Counted from the stretch's first letter, positions 9,099 through 18,480 are shown. The stretch: DNA of 64,000 nucleotides from an uncultured Hungatella sp. (GCA_910585435.1 CAJUEJ010000001.1:341092-405091); one strand, 5' to 3'. Notes: generated by a model not told the origin, from the letters alone. Translations and numbers: made by a program.

Positions 9099-9875
9099 AT
9101 GAAAAAAAGAAAAATTCTTGTACGTTTTGATGATATATGTCCGACAATGAATTATACGGAATTTCAAAAAGCACTAACTGTGATAGAAAAATATGATATT
9201 AAACCACTACTTGGTATTATACCAAATTGTCAGGATCCAGAATTACAGATTGAAGCTCCTCATGAAGATTTTTGGGATTTTATGAGGCAGTTACAATGTA
9301 AAGGATTTTCATTGGCGATGCATGGGTATTTACATAAATATGATAATCTAAATCGCGGAATTGTGAATATGGGATTTAAATCGGAATTTTCCGGTCATTC
9401 CTATAAAGAGCAATATAGAAGAATTAAGGAAGGAAAACAAATATTGAGCGTTCATGGAATCGAGACAGATATATTTTTTGCGCCTGCACATTCTTATGAT
9501 GTAAATACCTTAAAAGCATTATCTGCAAACGGATTCCGATATGTTTCAGATGGAATGTCTGCAAAAATGATGTGCCGGGAAGGAATTATATGTGTTCCAT
9601 GTAGATCAACAGGATGTCCCAAAATTAAAGGAAAAGGGCATTATACGGCGGTATTTCATGCTCATGAATGGGTACGTCCAGATAAGAAAGAAGGGTATAA
9701 TCAATTAGTTAATCTTTGCAGGAATTACAACCGTGAAATAGTTAACTTTCAATCATATATTGACAGACCATTAGGAAGTACATCCATACAAATGCTAGAC
9801 GAAATAGCATATGTGAATTATGTTCGCTATTTAAAACCTAAATTGTCACGAATAAAACATAGCATTTTTAAGTAG
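9099..9875 (+). CDS. DUF2334 polysaccharide deacetylase-like protein
   Basis: 258 residues with the NodB-like fold pattern used by DUF2334 proteins: RFDDICPTM near residue 9 supplies the metal-binding Asp pair, MHGYLHKY at about 74 a histidine pair, and FAPAHSYD at about 127 a further active-site strand. No signal peptide or membrane helix is visible, so it would act inside the cell, which suits deacetylation of a lipid-linked or nucleotide-activated N-acetyl sugar. Direct evidence for the substrate is absent. It is followed after 8 bp by an acetyltransferase gene, so opposite acetyl-group chemistries may be applied to the same glycan. Confidence 0.75.
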   Translation: MKKRKILVRFDDICPTMNYTEFQKALTVIEKYDIKPLLGIIPNCQDPELQIEAPHEDFWDFMRQLQCKGFSLAMHGYLHKYDNLNRGIVNMGFKSEFSGHSYKEQYRRIKEGKQILSVHGIETDIFFAPAHSYDVNTLKALSANGFRYVSDGMSAKMMCREGIICVPCRSTGCPKIKGKGHYTAVFHAHEWVRPDKKEGYNQLVNLCRNYNREIVNFQSYIDRPLGSTSIQMLDEIAYVNYVRYLKPKLSRIKHSIFK

Positions 9876-9883
9876 GGGGGCAT

Positions 9884-10354
9884 ATGTTATCTTTCGATGG
9901 GATAAAGAAAAAGTTGATTTCACAATCTGAATATCCGGTTTTTCTTAGGAAAAAAGGAGTCGTTATCGGTGAAGATCGTGAGATATATAGAAGTGCTAAT
10001 TTTGGCGGTGAACCTTATCTTATAACCGTAGGAAATCATGTTCGAATCAATGGAGGCGTTCAATTAGTAACATATGATGAAAGGTATTGGGTGCTCCGAG
10101 ACAGAAAAGCCGGATATGAAGAAAAGCTTCGAAATGCAGACTGGTTTGGAAGGATTACCATATACGATAATGTCCATATTGGAACAAATGCTATAATTAT
10201 GCCAGGGGTTGACATTGGAGAAAATTGTATCATTGCGTGTGGAGCGGTGGTAACTCATAATGTACCAGCTAACATGGTTTTCGGGGGAACCGGCCAAATG
10301 TATAGAGACATTGGATATCATTTAGAAGTTCTCTTTTTGGAGGCCGTGGAATGA
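9884..10354 (+). CDS. Hexapeptide-repeat acetyltransferase (maltose/galactoside type)
   Basis: 156 residues with left-handed beta-helix repeats: VGNHVRINGGVQLVTYD, then ITIYDNVHIGTNAIIMPGV, DIGENCIIACGAVV and a terminal GGTGQ-type turn. The long loop between the coils carries the DERYWVLRD sequence seen in WbbJ/LbH_MAT-like O-acetyltransferases of O-antigen and capsule loci. A GGGGG tract just upstream acts as ribosome site. Its stop overlaps the next start (ATGA at 10351). Likely role: O-acetylation of a sugar in the repeat unit. Confidence 0.78.
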   Translation: MLSFDGIKKKLISQSEYPVFLRKKGVVIGEDREIYRSANFGGEPYLITVGNHVRINGGVQLVTYDERYWVLRDRKAGYEEKLRNADWFGRITIYDNVHIGTNAIIMPGVDIGENCIIACGAVVTHNVPANMVFGGTGQMYRDIGYHLEVLFLEAVE

Positions 10355-11286
10355 TATATAAATATATTGGTATAATCAGAAAATGCATAACAAATAAAGC
10401 ATCAAGATTTAACTATCTTGCTGCTATGGGATTTTATAATAAAATGCCAGACGAGGAATATCTGAGAAGAAAGTTTAAGAATACTCTTGGTTATGATCTG
10501 AATTTAGATAATCCAAAAACGTTCAACGAGAAACTGCAATGGTTAAAACTCTTTGACCAAAAACCAGAGTACACTTTAATGGTTGACAAATACTTGGTAC
10601 GGGAATATATTTCCAAGACCATTGGAAAACAATATCTAATCCCTTTGATTAATGTATGGGAAACTCCGGATAAGATTGATTTCAGCTTGTTACCAGAACA
10701 GTTTGTACTGAAATGTAATCATAATTCAGGAATCGGAATGTATATTTGTAGAGACCGAAGTATGATGAATGTTTCAAAGGTGAAGGCCGCTTTGAAAAAA
10801 GGATATAAGGAGAATTACTATTTAGAGAACAGAGAGTGGCCTTATAAAAATGTTCCAAAAAGAATAATTGCAGAAAAATATATGTCTGACGATACTAGGT
10901 TTACGGACAAAGGAAGAACAACAGGGTTAACAGACTATAAGTTTTATTGCTTTCATGGAGAACCCAAATATCTTTATGTCTCTCAGGGATTGGAAGATCA
11001 TAAGACAGCCAGAATTAGTTTTTTAAATTTAGATTGGTCGTTTGCCGATTTTAGAAGAATTGATTATTTACCATTGGAAAGGCTTCCAAAGAAGCCGGTA
11101 AATTATATGGAAATGCTGCAGATAGCCAGGATACTGTCCCAAAATATCCCTTTTCTGAGAGTAGATCTTTATGAAATTCAGAAAAAGATATATTTTGGAG
11201 AATTGACCTTTTCACCCTGTGCAGGAATGATGCCATTTGATTCAAGGGAAAGCGATTTGAAATTAGGCAACCTTTTACAACTTTAG
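10351..11286 (+). CDS. TupA-like ATP-grasp protein
   Basis: 311 residues. The segments NPKTFNEKLQWLKLFD, VDKYLVREYI, FVLKCNHNSG and the later KFYCFHGEPKYLYV are hallmark stretches of the ATPgrasp_TupA family (named after teichuronopeptide synthesis in alkaliphilic bacilli). ATP-grasp enzymes activate a carboxylate by acyl-phosphate, so it may attach an amino acid or other amine to a uronic acid, or act on the glycan in a related way. A UDP-glucuronate epimerase at 18523 in the same locus makes a uronate acceptor plausible; this link is inference. The C-terminal FGELTFSPCAGMMPF is the conserved end block. Confidence 0.8.
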   Translation: MIYKYIGIIRKCITNKASRFNYLAAMGFYNKMPDEEYLRRKFKNTLGYDLNLDNPKTFNEKLQWLKLFDQKPEYTLMVDKYLVREYISKTIGKQYLIPLINVWETPDKIDFSLLPEQFVLKCNHNSGIGMYICRDRSMMNVSKVKAALKKGYKENYYLENREWPYKNVPKRIIAEKYMSDDTRFTDKGRTTGLTDYKFYCFHGEPKYLYVSQGLEDHKTARISFLNLDWSFADFRRIDYLPLERLPKKPVNYMEMLQIARILSQNIPFLRVDLYEIQKKIYFGELTFSPCAGMMPFDSRESDLKLGNLLQL

Positions 11287-11324
11287 AGATAATAATACTA
11301 TAAGAAAAGGAAAAATATAAAATA

Positions 11325-12392
11325 GTGAAAATAGGGTTAATTACATTTCATGAAACTACAAATTTTGGATCTTTTCTACAAACTTATGGTTTATACATAG
11401 CCATAATCAATTTAGGGTATGACTGCGAAATTGTAGATTATAAGTGTGAATCTATTAGAAAGAGAGAACTACCAAAAATAAAACCGAAATCCTGTTCGTT
11501 GAAAGATATTGCAATATATTTCATATTGGAGAGAAAGCTTCAAAAGAAGTTTGCCTCTTTTCAGAATACCGTTCATAAGTACATGAAATTGAGCAAACCA
11601 TATTATAAATATAATATAGAAGAGGCTGATAAAGAGTACGACGCTTTTGTCGTAGGAAGCGATATGCTTTGGAATCTGTCTATTACAGATCATGATATGG
11701 TATATTTCCTGGATTTTGTTAACGATAAGGGAAAAAAATATGCATTCTCTACCTCTATTGGTAATCGCTGGAATGATAAAGAAATAGTAGCAGTAAGCCC
11801 TTTTTTAAAGGATTTTAGGAGAATTTCCCTTCGCGAAAAAGACTCTGTTAGATGGGTATCAGGATTTTTGAAAAAGAAAATTGAGTTTGTGTGTGATCCG
11901 ACAATGTTGTTGGAGAAAAATAATTGGGAGCAACTAATAGTAAATGAGGTTAAAAATAAGGATAATTATATTTTAATTTATTTTTATGACCCTCAGATGA
12001 TGGAAGATGCAAAAAAATATGCATCGCGTCATAATTATAAAGTTTTGTACATTAATTATGGAAAACCTGTAAAAGGAGTAAAAAATATACATCCCTATCA
12101 CATTTCTGAATTTTTATCTTTGATAAAATATGCAAAATCTGTTTTTACAGCATCCTATCATGGGATGCTTTTCTCGATATATTTTGAAGTTCCATTTTAT
12201 TGCTATATGAAGGAAAATGGAAATAATGTCAGGTTTCATTCAGTTTTTGATCGGCTTAATTTATGGCAATGCTATCAGAAAAGCGGAGAAAGATTTAAAG
12301 AGACAGTAATTGATTATGGCAAAGTCACAGAAGCTGTTAAAGAATGGAGAGCAGAGTCACTTGCTGTTTTGGAAAATTATTGGGAGAATTAG
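11325..12392 (+). CDS. Polysaccharide pyruvyltransferase family protein
   Basis: 355 residues, GTG start at 11325 with AAAAGGAAAAA upstream. The N-terminus reads KIGLITFHETTNFGSFLQTY, matching the N-x-G-x-x-LQ pattern that opens PF04230 proteins; VGSDMLWN and the ASYHGMLFSIYF block near residue 275 are the two other conserved blocks (the H in the latter is usually catalytic). These enzymes transfer enolpyruvate from PEP to form a pyruvate ketal on a sugar, giving the glycan a negative charge. An alternative is a related glycosyltransferase-like role, as in some CsaB relatives. Confidence 0.8.
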   Translation: MKIGLITFHETTNFGSFLQTYGLYIAIINLGYDCEIVDYKCESIRKRELPKIKPKSCSLKDIAIYFILERKLQKKFASFQNTVHKYMKLSKPYYKYNIEEADKEYDAFVVGSDMLWNLSITDHDMVYFLDFVNDKGKKYAFSTSIGNRWNDKEIVAVSPFLKDFRRISLREKDSVRWVSGFLKKKIEFVCDPTMLLEKNNWEQLIVNEVKNKDNYILIYFYDPQMMEDAKKYASRHNYKVLYINYGKPVKGVKNIHPYHISEFLSLIKYAKSVFTASYHGMLFSIYFEVPFYCYMKENGNNVRFHSVFDRLNLWQCYQKSGERFKETVIDYGKVTEAVKEWRAESLAVLENYWEN

Positions 12393-12796
12393 ATTGCATG
12401 TATGCAAACACAGGGTATATACAATGGTTTCAACAGGAGCTGGTAATATTATGAATAAATGCCAGAGTATCAAAGAAAAGGGAAAATATAATGTTAAAAA
12501 GAATCTACCGAAAAGTATCTGATATATTATGGAAATGGAAGATAAAAAAATGACAAGAACAGTATGGAACTGGCATTTGATTTCGGAGGCATTGAAGCTA
12601 TATGTAAGAGATATTGTCAACTATATCATTCAAAACAGCTCTCAGGGGGCAGATCATGGAGTGTGGATGAGGTTACAGGAAATTATCCATATATATATAT
12701 AATTTTATTAGGACCGTATGAATTAGATGATGGAGAGCGTTATGTGAAGGTTTTTAAAAAGATAAATATTAATTAGTATTGAAAAGGATAAAGATT
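12393..12796 (+). other. Gene-poor gap with possible decayed coding fragments
   Basis: About 400 bp between the pyruvyltransferase and the TPP enzyme, unusual in a locus where genes otherwise overlap or nearly touch. Short open stretches occur in different frames: an ATG at 12490 reads MLKRIYRKVSDILWKWKIKK before a stop, and an open stretch of 70 codons runs from 12564 to 12776. None has a family I recognise. An alternating TA tract near 12690 could have promoted slippage. It may be the residue of a deleted gene; no terminator or promoter is convincing here. Confidence 0.35.
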
Positions 12797-14575
12797 ATGA
12801 ACACGTACTATTCCAAAGATAAGAATATTTTAATGCTTATTTCTTTGCTAAAACAAAATAATATAAAAAAGGTGGTTGTATCTCCTGGAACGGCAAATGT
12901 ATATGTTGTGGCGAGTTTACAATATGATGGGCAATTTGAAATGTATTCTGCAGTTGATGAAAGAGGAGCAGCGTATCTAGCCTGCGGATTGGCATCTGAA
13001 AGTGGGGAACCTGTTATGCTTACCTGCACAGGTGCTACAGCATCAAGAAATTATTTTCCTGGTTTAACAGAAGCTTTTTATCGCAAACTTCCTATTCTTG
13101 CTGTTACTTCTGCATCTGTAGATATATATCCTCACAATTTGGCTCCCCAGTATATCGATCGTTCGTCTCAGCCCAGAGATACAGTGAAATACAGCGTTAG
13201 ACTGCCGGTTATAAATTCTGAAAAAGATATAGAAGAAAGTAATCTTAAAATTAATAGAGCTATTTGGGAATTACATAAAGATGGAGGAGGGCCTGTACAT
13301 ATTGATTTACCAACAGACTGGCGAGGTAAACTTACTGAGAAAGTACTTCCTCTGGCAAGATGCATCTGTAATTATACTTATGAGGATGATTTGCCTCAGA
13401 TTCCATGCGATTATAAAACAGCAATTATTGTAGGCGCACATATGAAATGGACAAAAGAGTTGATGGTTGCAATTGAAACATTCTGTGAACGATATAATTC
13501 TGTTGTCTTGGTAGAGCATTCAAGTGGTTACAGAGGGAGATATCATGTAAAACCTACAGTTTTGGCAGCACAAGAGATGTATGTTTCACCATGTTTTTCC
13601 GTTGATTTATTGATTCATATAGGAAATACAATTGGAGATGTATATACGAACAGGCGTTTAACTTATGCAAAGTCAGTTTGGAGGGTGAGTAAAGATGGTT
13701 TGCTTAGGGATACTTTTAAGAGGTTAAGCAAGAACTTTGAAATGGATGAGACGTTCTTTTTTGAAGCTTATAATAAAAAGGCAGAAGAAAAAAAGGATCT
13801 AAGCTTTTTTAACGAATTAAATTTCGAATCTCAAAAAATTCTTGAATCTCTGCCGGACATTCCGTTTTCAAGTATTTGGGCAGCACGTACAATCGTTGGG
13901 TCCATACCCGAATTTTCAAATGTCCATTTAGGTATTGGCAATGTTATGAGAGCCTTTAACTTGTTCCATTTTCCTAAAGGGATTAATGCGACAGCAAATA
14001 CAGGCGGATGGGGGATTGACGGTGCATTATCAACAGGACTGGGGATTTCCCTTGTAGATCCGAAAAAACTTACATTTATTTTTTTAGGTGATTTAGCTTT
14101 TTTCTATGATATGAATAGCTTAGGGAACAGACATGTGGGACACAATCTAAGAATCATGTTATTGAATAATGGGAAAGGTGTTGAAATGAGAATACATGAA
14201 AGTGGGGTACAAAAAAATCTGGGAGATTTGGCAGATTACTTCTCAGCCGCTGGTGGACATTTTGGAAACCAGTCGAGAAAACTGGTTAAGCATTATGCTG
14301 AAAATTTAGGATTTAAGTATTTGTCAGCGGATTCTGAGGAATCATTTCTCATTAGTATGTCTGAATTTGTAGATAGCTCCAACTGCGAAAAGCCTATAGT
14401 TTTTGAGGTTTTTACATCTGATAAAGAGGAGAGAGAGGCCTGGTATAGAATTTGTAATATTTATTCAGATCCTAAAATAGCCACAAAACGAAAAATAGCA
14501 AATATACTTGGTGATAAAGGAGTAGAAGTTGCTATTAAGTGTAGGCAGTCTGTTATTAAGATGATTAATAAGTAA
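12797..14575 (+). CDS. MenD-like thiamine-diphosphate-dependent enzyme
   Basis: About 592 residues when started at the ATG 12797, which has AAAAGG nine bases upstream; an upstream TTG at 12779 has no such site. The N-terminal PYR domain has VVVSPGTAN and VDERGAAYLACGLA, with Glu55 as the cofactor-activating glutamate, then LTCTGATASRNYFP, all close to MenD. The PP domain carries GDLAFFYDMNSLGN (about 431) and NNGKG (about 457), the Mg/TPP site. MenD makes a menaquinone intermediate, but no men gene is nearby, so this relative probably adds an acyl unit to a sugar or sugar precursor in the glycan pathway. The next gene, an SDR, may reduce its product. Confidence 0.75.
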   Translation: MNTYYSKDKNILMLISLLKQNNIKKVVVSPGTANVYVVASLQYDGQFEMYSAVDERGAAYLACGLASESGEPVMLTCTGATASRNYFPGLTEAFYRKLPILAVTSASVDIYPHNLAPQYIDRSSQPRDTVKYSVRLPVINSEKDIEESNLKINRAIWELHKDGGGPVHIDLPTDWRGKLTEKVLPLARCICNYTYEDDLPQIPCDYKTAIIVGAHMKWTKELMVAIETFCERYNSVVLVEHSSGYRGRYHVKPTVLAAQEMYVSPCFSVDLLIHIGNTIGDVYTNRRLTYAKSVWRVSKDGLLRDTFKRLSKNFEMDETFFFEAYNKKAEEKKDLSFFNELNFESQKILESLPDIPFSSIWAARTIVGSIPEFSNVHLGIGNVMRAFNLFHFPKGINATANTGGWGIDGALSTGLGISLVDPKKLTFIFLGDLAFFYDMNSLGNRHVGHNLRIMLLNNGKGVEMRIHESGVQKNLGDLADYFSAAGGHFGNQSRKLVKHYAENLGFKYLSADSEESFLISMSEFVDSSNCEKPIVFEVFTSDKEEREAWYRICNIYSDPKIATKRKIANILGDKGVEVAIKCRQSVIKMINK

Positions 14576-14602
14576 TGTTAAAATGAAAAGGATTATATTG
14601 GT

Positions 14603-15718
14603 ATGGGGGACTTTTCTGTAAAAAAAATTTTGCTTTTAGGAGGTACAGGTGCGATTGGCAGTGCATGTTTAGATATTTTATCAAAGATGCAGCTGCAGGT
14701 TATTGTGACGTCCAGAACAAAGAGAGAATCATATAAAAATATTAGTTTTGTCCAAGGAAATGCAAAAGATAATCTCTTCTTATCAAGCCTTATTTCGGGT
14801 AAGGAATGGGATGTCATCATTGATTTTATGACGTATTCTACAGAGGAGTTTGAAGAACGTGCAGAGGAATTACTCAAGTATACAAAACAATATGTGTTCT
14901 TAAGCTCTGCCAGAGTATATGCTAACTCTGGAGGGAAACTAACAGAAGATTCGGTAAGACATTTGGATTTGGAAGAAAAAAATAAAACACTAAATTGCGC
15001 GAGTTATCCAATAATTAAGGCACAATGCGAGGATATATTATGCTCCTCCAAACATAAAAACTGGACAATTATTCGTCCGGGAACAACCTATAATGTTCAA
15101 AGGCTGGATTTTGCGAATTTGCGAAAAGAGGAGTGGCTTTATAGAGCAATAGCTGGTAAAAGTATTGTTGTCTCTGAAGATTTACTGAAAGTACGTTTTA
15201 CGAATACCTGGGGGGGTGATGTTGCAAAAGGGATAATAAGTATTCTGGGTAAAGAAAGTGCTATGAGAGAAACATTTCATATAACTGAAAATAATGTTTA
15301 TACATGGAGGGAAATTCTTGAAGTTTATTTAGATACTTTGAAGGAACATAATATTAACCCCAAAGTAGTGATTCAGGATATATGTCCTATTATTAAATTG
15401 CCAAATAAAATGGAGCAGTATGAAAATTATATGTACTTTGATCATGTTTTTGATAATACAAAAATCAGTAGCTTTTGTCCGGTGAATGATTTTGTGGATG
15501 CCAAAAAGGGATTGATAAGATGTTTGAATTTATTTTTGGAAGAGCCAAGCTGGAAAGAAATAAATTGGGAAATAGAAGGAATTTTGGATAGTGTATCTCA
15601 TGAAAAGATGAAAGTTAGAGATATATGTGGATTTAAGAATAGAATTGTTTATCTTTGCTATCGATATCATTTATCATGGCTGCTTGATATATATAAGTGG
15701 TTCAAAATAAAAAAATAG
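14603..15718 (+). CDS. NAD(P)-dependent SDR epimerase/reductase
   Basis: 371 residues; KILLLGGTGAIGSACLDIL at the N-terminus is an extended/atypical SDR nucleotide site. The region around residue 100 (VFLSSARVYANSG) corresponds to the Ser/Tyr strand, while the canonical YxxxK is replaced by CASYPIIKAQCED (Y-P-I-I-K), so Tyr and Lys are kept. It follows the MenD-like gene by 27 bp and could reduce or epimerise a keto-sugar made by it. The C-terminal ~100 residues (from about 270) match nothing I recognise and end in a basic tail. Confidence 0.7.
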   Translation: MGDFSVKKILLLGGTGAIGSACLDILSKMQLQVIVTSRTKRESYKNISFVQGNAKDNLFLSSLISGKEWDVIIDFMTYSTEEFEERAEELLKYTKQYVFLSSARVYANSGGKLTEDSVRHLDLEEKNKTLNCASYPIIKAQCEDILCSSKHKNWTIIRPGTTYNVQRLDFANLRKEEWLYRAIAGKSIVVSEDLLKVRFTNTWGGDVAKGIISILGKESAMRETFHITENNVYTWREILEVYLDTLKEHNINPKVVIQDICPIIKLPNKMEQYENYMYFDHVFDNTKISSFCPVNDFVDAKKGLIRCLNLFLEEPSWKEINWEIEGILDSVSHEKMKVRDICGFKNRIVYLCYRYHLSWLLDIYKWFKIKK

Positions 15719-15763
15719 TATCGTGTAGTTTGAGATAAAGAGAGGAGTATGCTTTTGTCATAG

Positions 15764-17203
15764 ATGGATTTAATTGATAAAAAAAAGACTACCAAGGAAT
15801 TGTTAAAGAATACGGGAATTATTGCAGTTGGACAGATCAGTACTAAAATTATTAATTTTTTACTTTTGCCATTATATACAAGTATATTGACGAAAGAGGA
15901 ATATGGACTTGTTGATGTACTTTCAACGTATACATCAATAATTGCAGTAATAGTTGGATTGCAGATTAATGCTGCTGTTTTTCGTTTTTTGGTTTCCTGC
16001 AGAACAGATGAAGAAAAGATAAGGAAAGTATGTTCATCCTCATTCTTCTTAGAAACAGGATTTTGTGTATGCTATTTTTTCCTGTTTATTCTGCTATATC
16101 CTTTTTTTAATATGAAATGCAAATGGTTTTTGTTTACACATGTGATAGCAGCAATTTATTTACAGTTTTTTTCCGGAGTTGCCAGAGGCCAAGGGAACAA
16201 TAAATTGTATGCATTTGCAAATTTTATCTCTTCTTTAGTGACATTGATATCAAATGTACTTGTAATTGCTGTTTTGCGCTGGGGAGTGGAGGCAATGCTG
16301 TGTTCATATGTTTTGGGACCGGCAGTTGGAGGGACGATTCTTTTGTTTGGGAGTAAGTCAATGTTATATATTAGGAGAAGTGACTTTTCCAAAGATATAC
16401 TGAAGGATATACTTCACTATGCGCTTCCCCTTGTGCCCAATGAATTATCGTGGTCTTTATTGCATTCATCTGATAGGATGATAGTAACTTCTGTACTTAG
16501 CGTAGCTGCTAATGGATTAATTGCAGTGGCTTCTAAATTCTCAAATATATATACAATGGTCTTTTCTGTTTTTAACACATCGTGGACGGAACAGGTAGTG
16601 TTGCATTATAAAGATGATGGCGGTCCGGAATATATCTGTCACATGTTTGATAGGATGATTGCTTTTTTTGGCAGTTTTGCTATTGGGATTATTGCATGCA
16701 TACCATTTATTTATAATATTCTTATCCCTAATAATGAATATTCTGAGGCATATGGACTCATTCCATTTTATATGATTGCTGTTTTTTTTAATGCTGTTAT
16801 AGGTTTAATTAGTGCAATTTATGCAGTGGAGAATGAAACCAAAAAGGCTGCAATGACAACTGTAGTTGCTGCTGTGATAAATATTGGTACTGATATTTTG
16901 TTAATTGGCAGTATCGATATCTATGCAGCGCCTATTTCTTCTATATGTGGGTATGTAGTTATTAGTATGTGGAGATTAATTGATGTGAATAACAGACATT
17001 GTAAAATTTATATGAAAAAAGAGAAGATATCGATATTATTAGGGATGCTTGTTGTTACGTTAATTTCTTATTGGAATGATAACTTGTTTGTAAAGTTAGG
17101 TGCACTTGTAGTTACTTTTATTGGGGCATTAGTGTTGAATAATAGCATTTTAAAAGTTTTTATAGATATATTAATGAAAAGGGTTAAGCAGAATTTTATA
17201 TAA
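15764..17203 (+). CDS. Wzx-type polysaccharide flippase (MOP superfamily)
   Basis: 479 residues with about 12-14 membrane helices. The N-terminus NTGIIAVGQISTKIINFLLLPLYTSILTKEEYG is the pattern of oligosaccharide flippases (here quoted as three adjoining motifs: GIIAVGQIS, FLLLPLYTS and LTKEEYG). It should move the undecaprenyl-linked repeat unit across the membrane for polymerisation by the EpsG-like protein. Start oddity: the ATG at 15764 is 16 bases from the AGAGGAG site at 15741, while an in-frame ATG at 15749 lies too close to it and is cut by an amber codon at 15761. The usable start may therefore be inefficient. Confidence 0.85.
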   Translation: MDLIDKKKTTKELLKNTGIIAVGQISTKIINFLLLPLYTSILTKEEYGLVDVLSTYTSIIAVIVGLQINAAVFRFLVSCRTDEEKIRKVCSSSFFLETGFCVCYFFLFILLYPFFNMKCKWFLFTHVIAAIYLQFFSGVARGQGNNKLYAFANFISSLVTLISNVLVIAVLRWGVEAMLCSYVLGPAVGGTILLFGSKSMLYIRRSDFSKDILKDILHYALPLVPNELSWSLLHSSDRMIVTSVLSVAANGLIAVASKFSNIYTMVFSVFNTSWTEQVVLHYKDDGGPEYICHMFDRMIAFFGSFAIGIIACIPFIYNILIPNNEYSEAYGLIPFYMIAVFFNAVIGLISAIYAVENETKKAAMTTVVAAVINIGTDILLIGSIDIYAAPISSICGYVVISMWRLIDVNNRHCKIYMKKEKISILLGMLVVTLISYWNDNLFVKLGALVVTFIGALVLNNSILKVFIDILMKRVKQNFI

Positions 17204-17239
17204 TGATTTATGCAATATAGAAATAGAGGGAGGAGAAAA

Positions 17240-18343
17240 ATGGAAAAGAAAGGGAATAAAATAGAAGCTTTACAGGGGCTGAGAATGATACTATTTTTAA
17301 CTATTTTCTTTTTTCATGTGTCTATATTTTCTGCTATTGGTAATGATAGCAAATTATATAATTGGGTTCTCCGGGGGGGTGGAACATTAGCTGTTGCATA
17401 TTTTTTTGTATTATCTGGATTTGTAGCATCTGTTTCAGAAAGCGGAAGGAACGTCATTGATAAAAAAAGTTTTATTTCGTTTATGTTAAAACGGCTGAAA
17501 CAATTTTATAAATATCACTTGTTATTTTTGATTGCAGCTTTACCATTAAATTATTATGAACTTTTTTACAATACGAAAGATGCTTTGGTTAAGTTAGGCT
17601 GGTCATTGCTACTTGTACAAAGTTGGAACTCTGATCGGACAGTGTGGCTGGGATATAATGGCGTTGCATGGTTTTTATCAACCTCGTTGTTCCTGACAGC
17701 ATGTACGCCGTTTCTTTATAAAATGATGTGTTTCGTTCCATCTTATAAAAGATTTAAAACCGATATGGCTGGAATTATAGTTTGCTTGGCAGTTATGTTA
17801 CTATTCGCAAAGCTTAACCATTTTAATGAGAAATACTGGTTATATGCCTTCCCGCCTACTCGAATGTTAGATTATATAGCCGGATACCTGTTGGCGGATA
17901 TTTATAAATTAAAAAGGGGGGAGAATGCTTATAAAAATCATATTAAAAGTAATATAAACAATATTATAGTTATTCTATTATATATTACATATCTGGCAAT
18001 ATTCAATTTTGTTGATATTCGTTTTCAAAGAGCCGCAATATACTTACCAGGGGCATTATTTACAGTCTGGATTGTTACAAAAGAACAAGGGTTTTTACAA
18101 AGATTTTTTTGTAAAAGCTGGATGGTAAAGGCTGGGGATGCCACGCTTTATTTTATGATGAGCCATCAAATTGTATTAAGGTATACAGCATTAATTTCTC
18201 AAAAGATAGGGTTGGTAAATGAAGGATTCGCTTGGATGGCGGTTCTAGTTTGTCTTATAATTGTAATAATTTCCAATCCTATATATGAAAAGGTGATGGA
18301 AGTTCTTATAGATGCACGAAAAAGAATTACTATATGGAGTTAA
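17240..18343 (+). CDS. Acyltransferase 3 family membrane protein
   Basis: 367 residues when started at ATG 17240, which has a GGGAGGAG site five to eight bases upstream; an in-frame ATG at 17210 lacks one. About ten membrane helices. The first helix region EALQGLRMILFLTIFFFHVS carries the R and H typical of the Acyl_transf_3 family, and GGTLAVAYFFVLSGF is the second conserved block. Such proteins carry acetyl or other acyl groups across the membrane to decorate surface glycans. It is the last gene before a hairpin-terminator and so probably ends the main operon. Confidence 0.82.
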   Translation: MEKKGNKIEALQGLRMILFLTIFFFHVSIFSAIGNDSKLYNWVLRGGGTLAVAYFFVLSGFVASVSESGRNVIDKKSFISFMLKRLKQFYKYHLLFLIAALPLNYYELFYNTKDALVKLGWSLLLVQSWNSDRTVWLGYNGVAWFLSTSLFLTACTPFLYKMMCFVPSYKRFKTDMAGIIVCLAVMLLFAKLNHFNEKYWLYAFPPTRMLDYIAGYLLADIYKLKRGENAYKNHIKSNINNIIVILLYITYLAIFNFVDIRFQRAAIYLPGALFTVWIVTKEQGFLQRFFCKSWMVKAGDATLYFMMSHQIVLRYTALISQKIGLVNEGFAWMAVLVCLIIVIISNPIYEKVMEVLIDARKRITIWS

Positions 18344-18423
18344 TTTTTTGTGAAAAAGGAAATGCTGGATAATTCTTATTTTTAATACGATTTTACTATA
18401 TATAATCGATAGTGTATTATCTG

Positions 18424-18480
18424 TGAACAAGTTATTGCACAATTCATAGTGACAACAGGCTTGTTCATTTTTTCCTTTTT
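18424..18480 (+). terminator. Probable intrinsic terminator after the acyltransferase
   Basis: TGAACAAG at 18424-18431 pairs with CTTGTTCA at 18460-18467, an 8-bp stem with a long loop of 28 nt, followed directly by a T-rich run (18468-18480). The loop is longer than usual, so efficiency is uncertain. It separates the acyltransferase from the epimerase gene at 18523. Confidence 0.5.

Noticed and set aside
12797..14575. True menaquinone MenD
   Set aside because: No men genes are nearby and the gene is embedded in a glycan operon; only family similarity remains.
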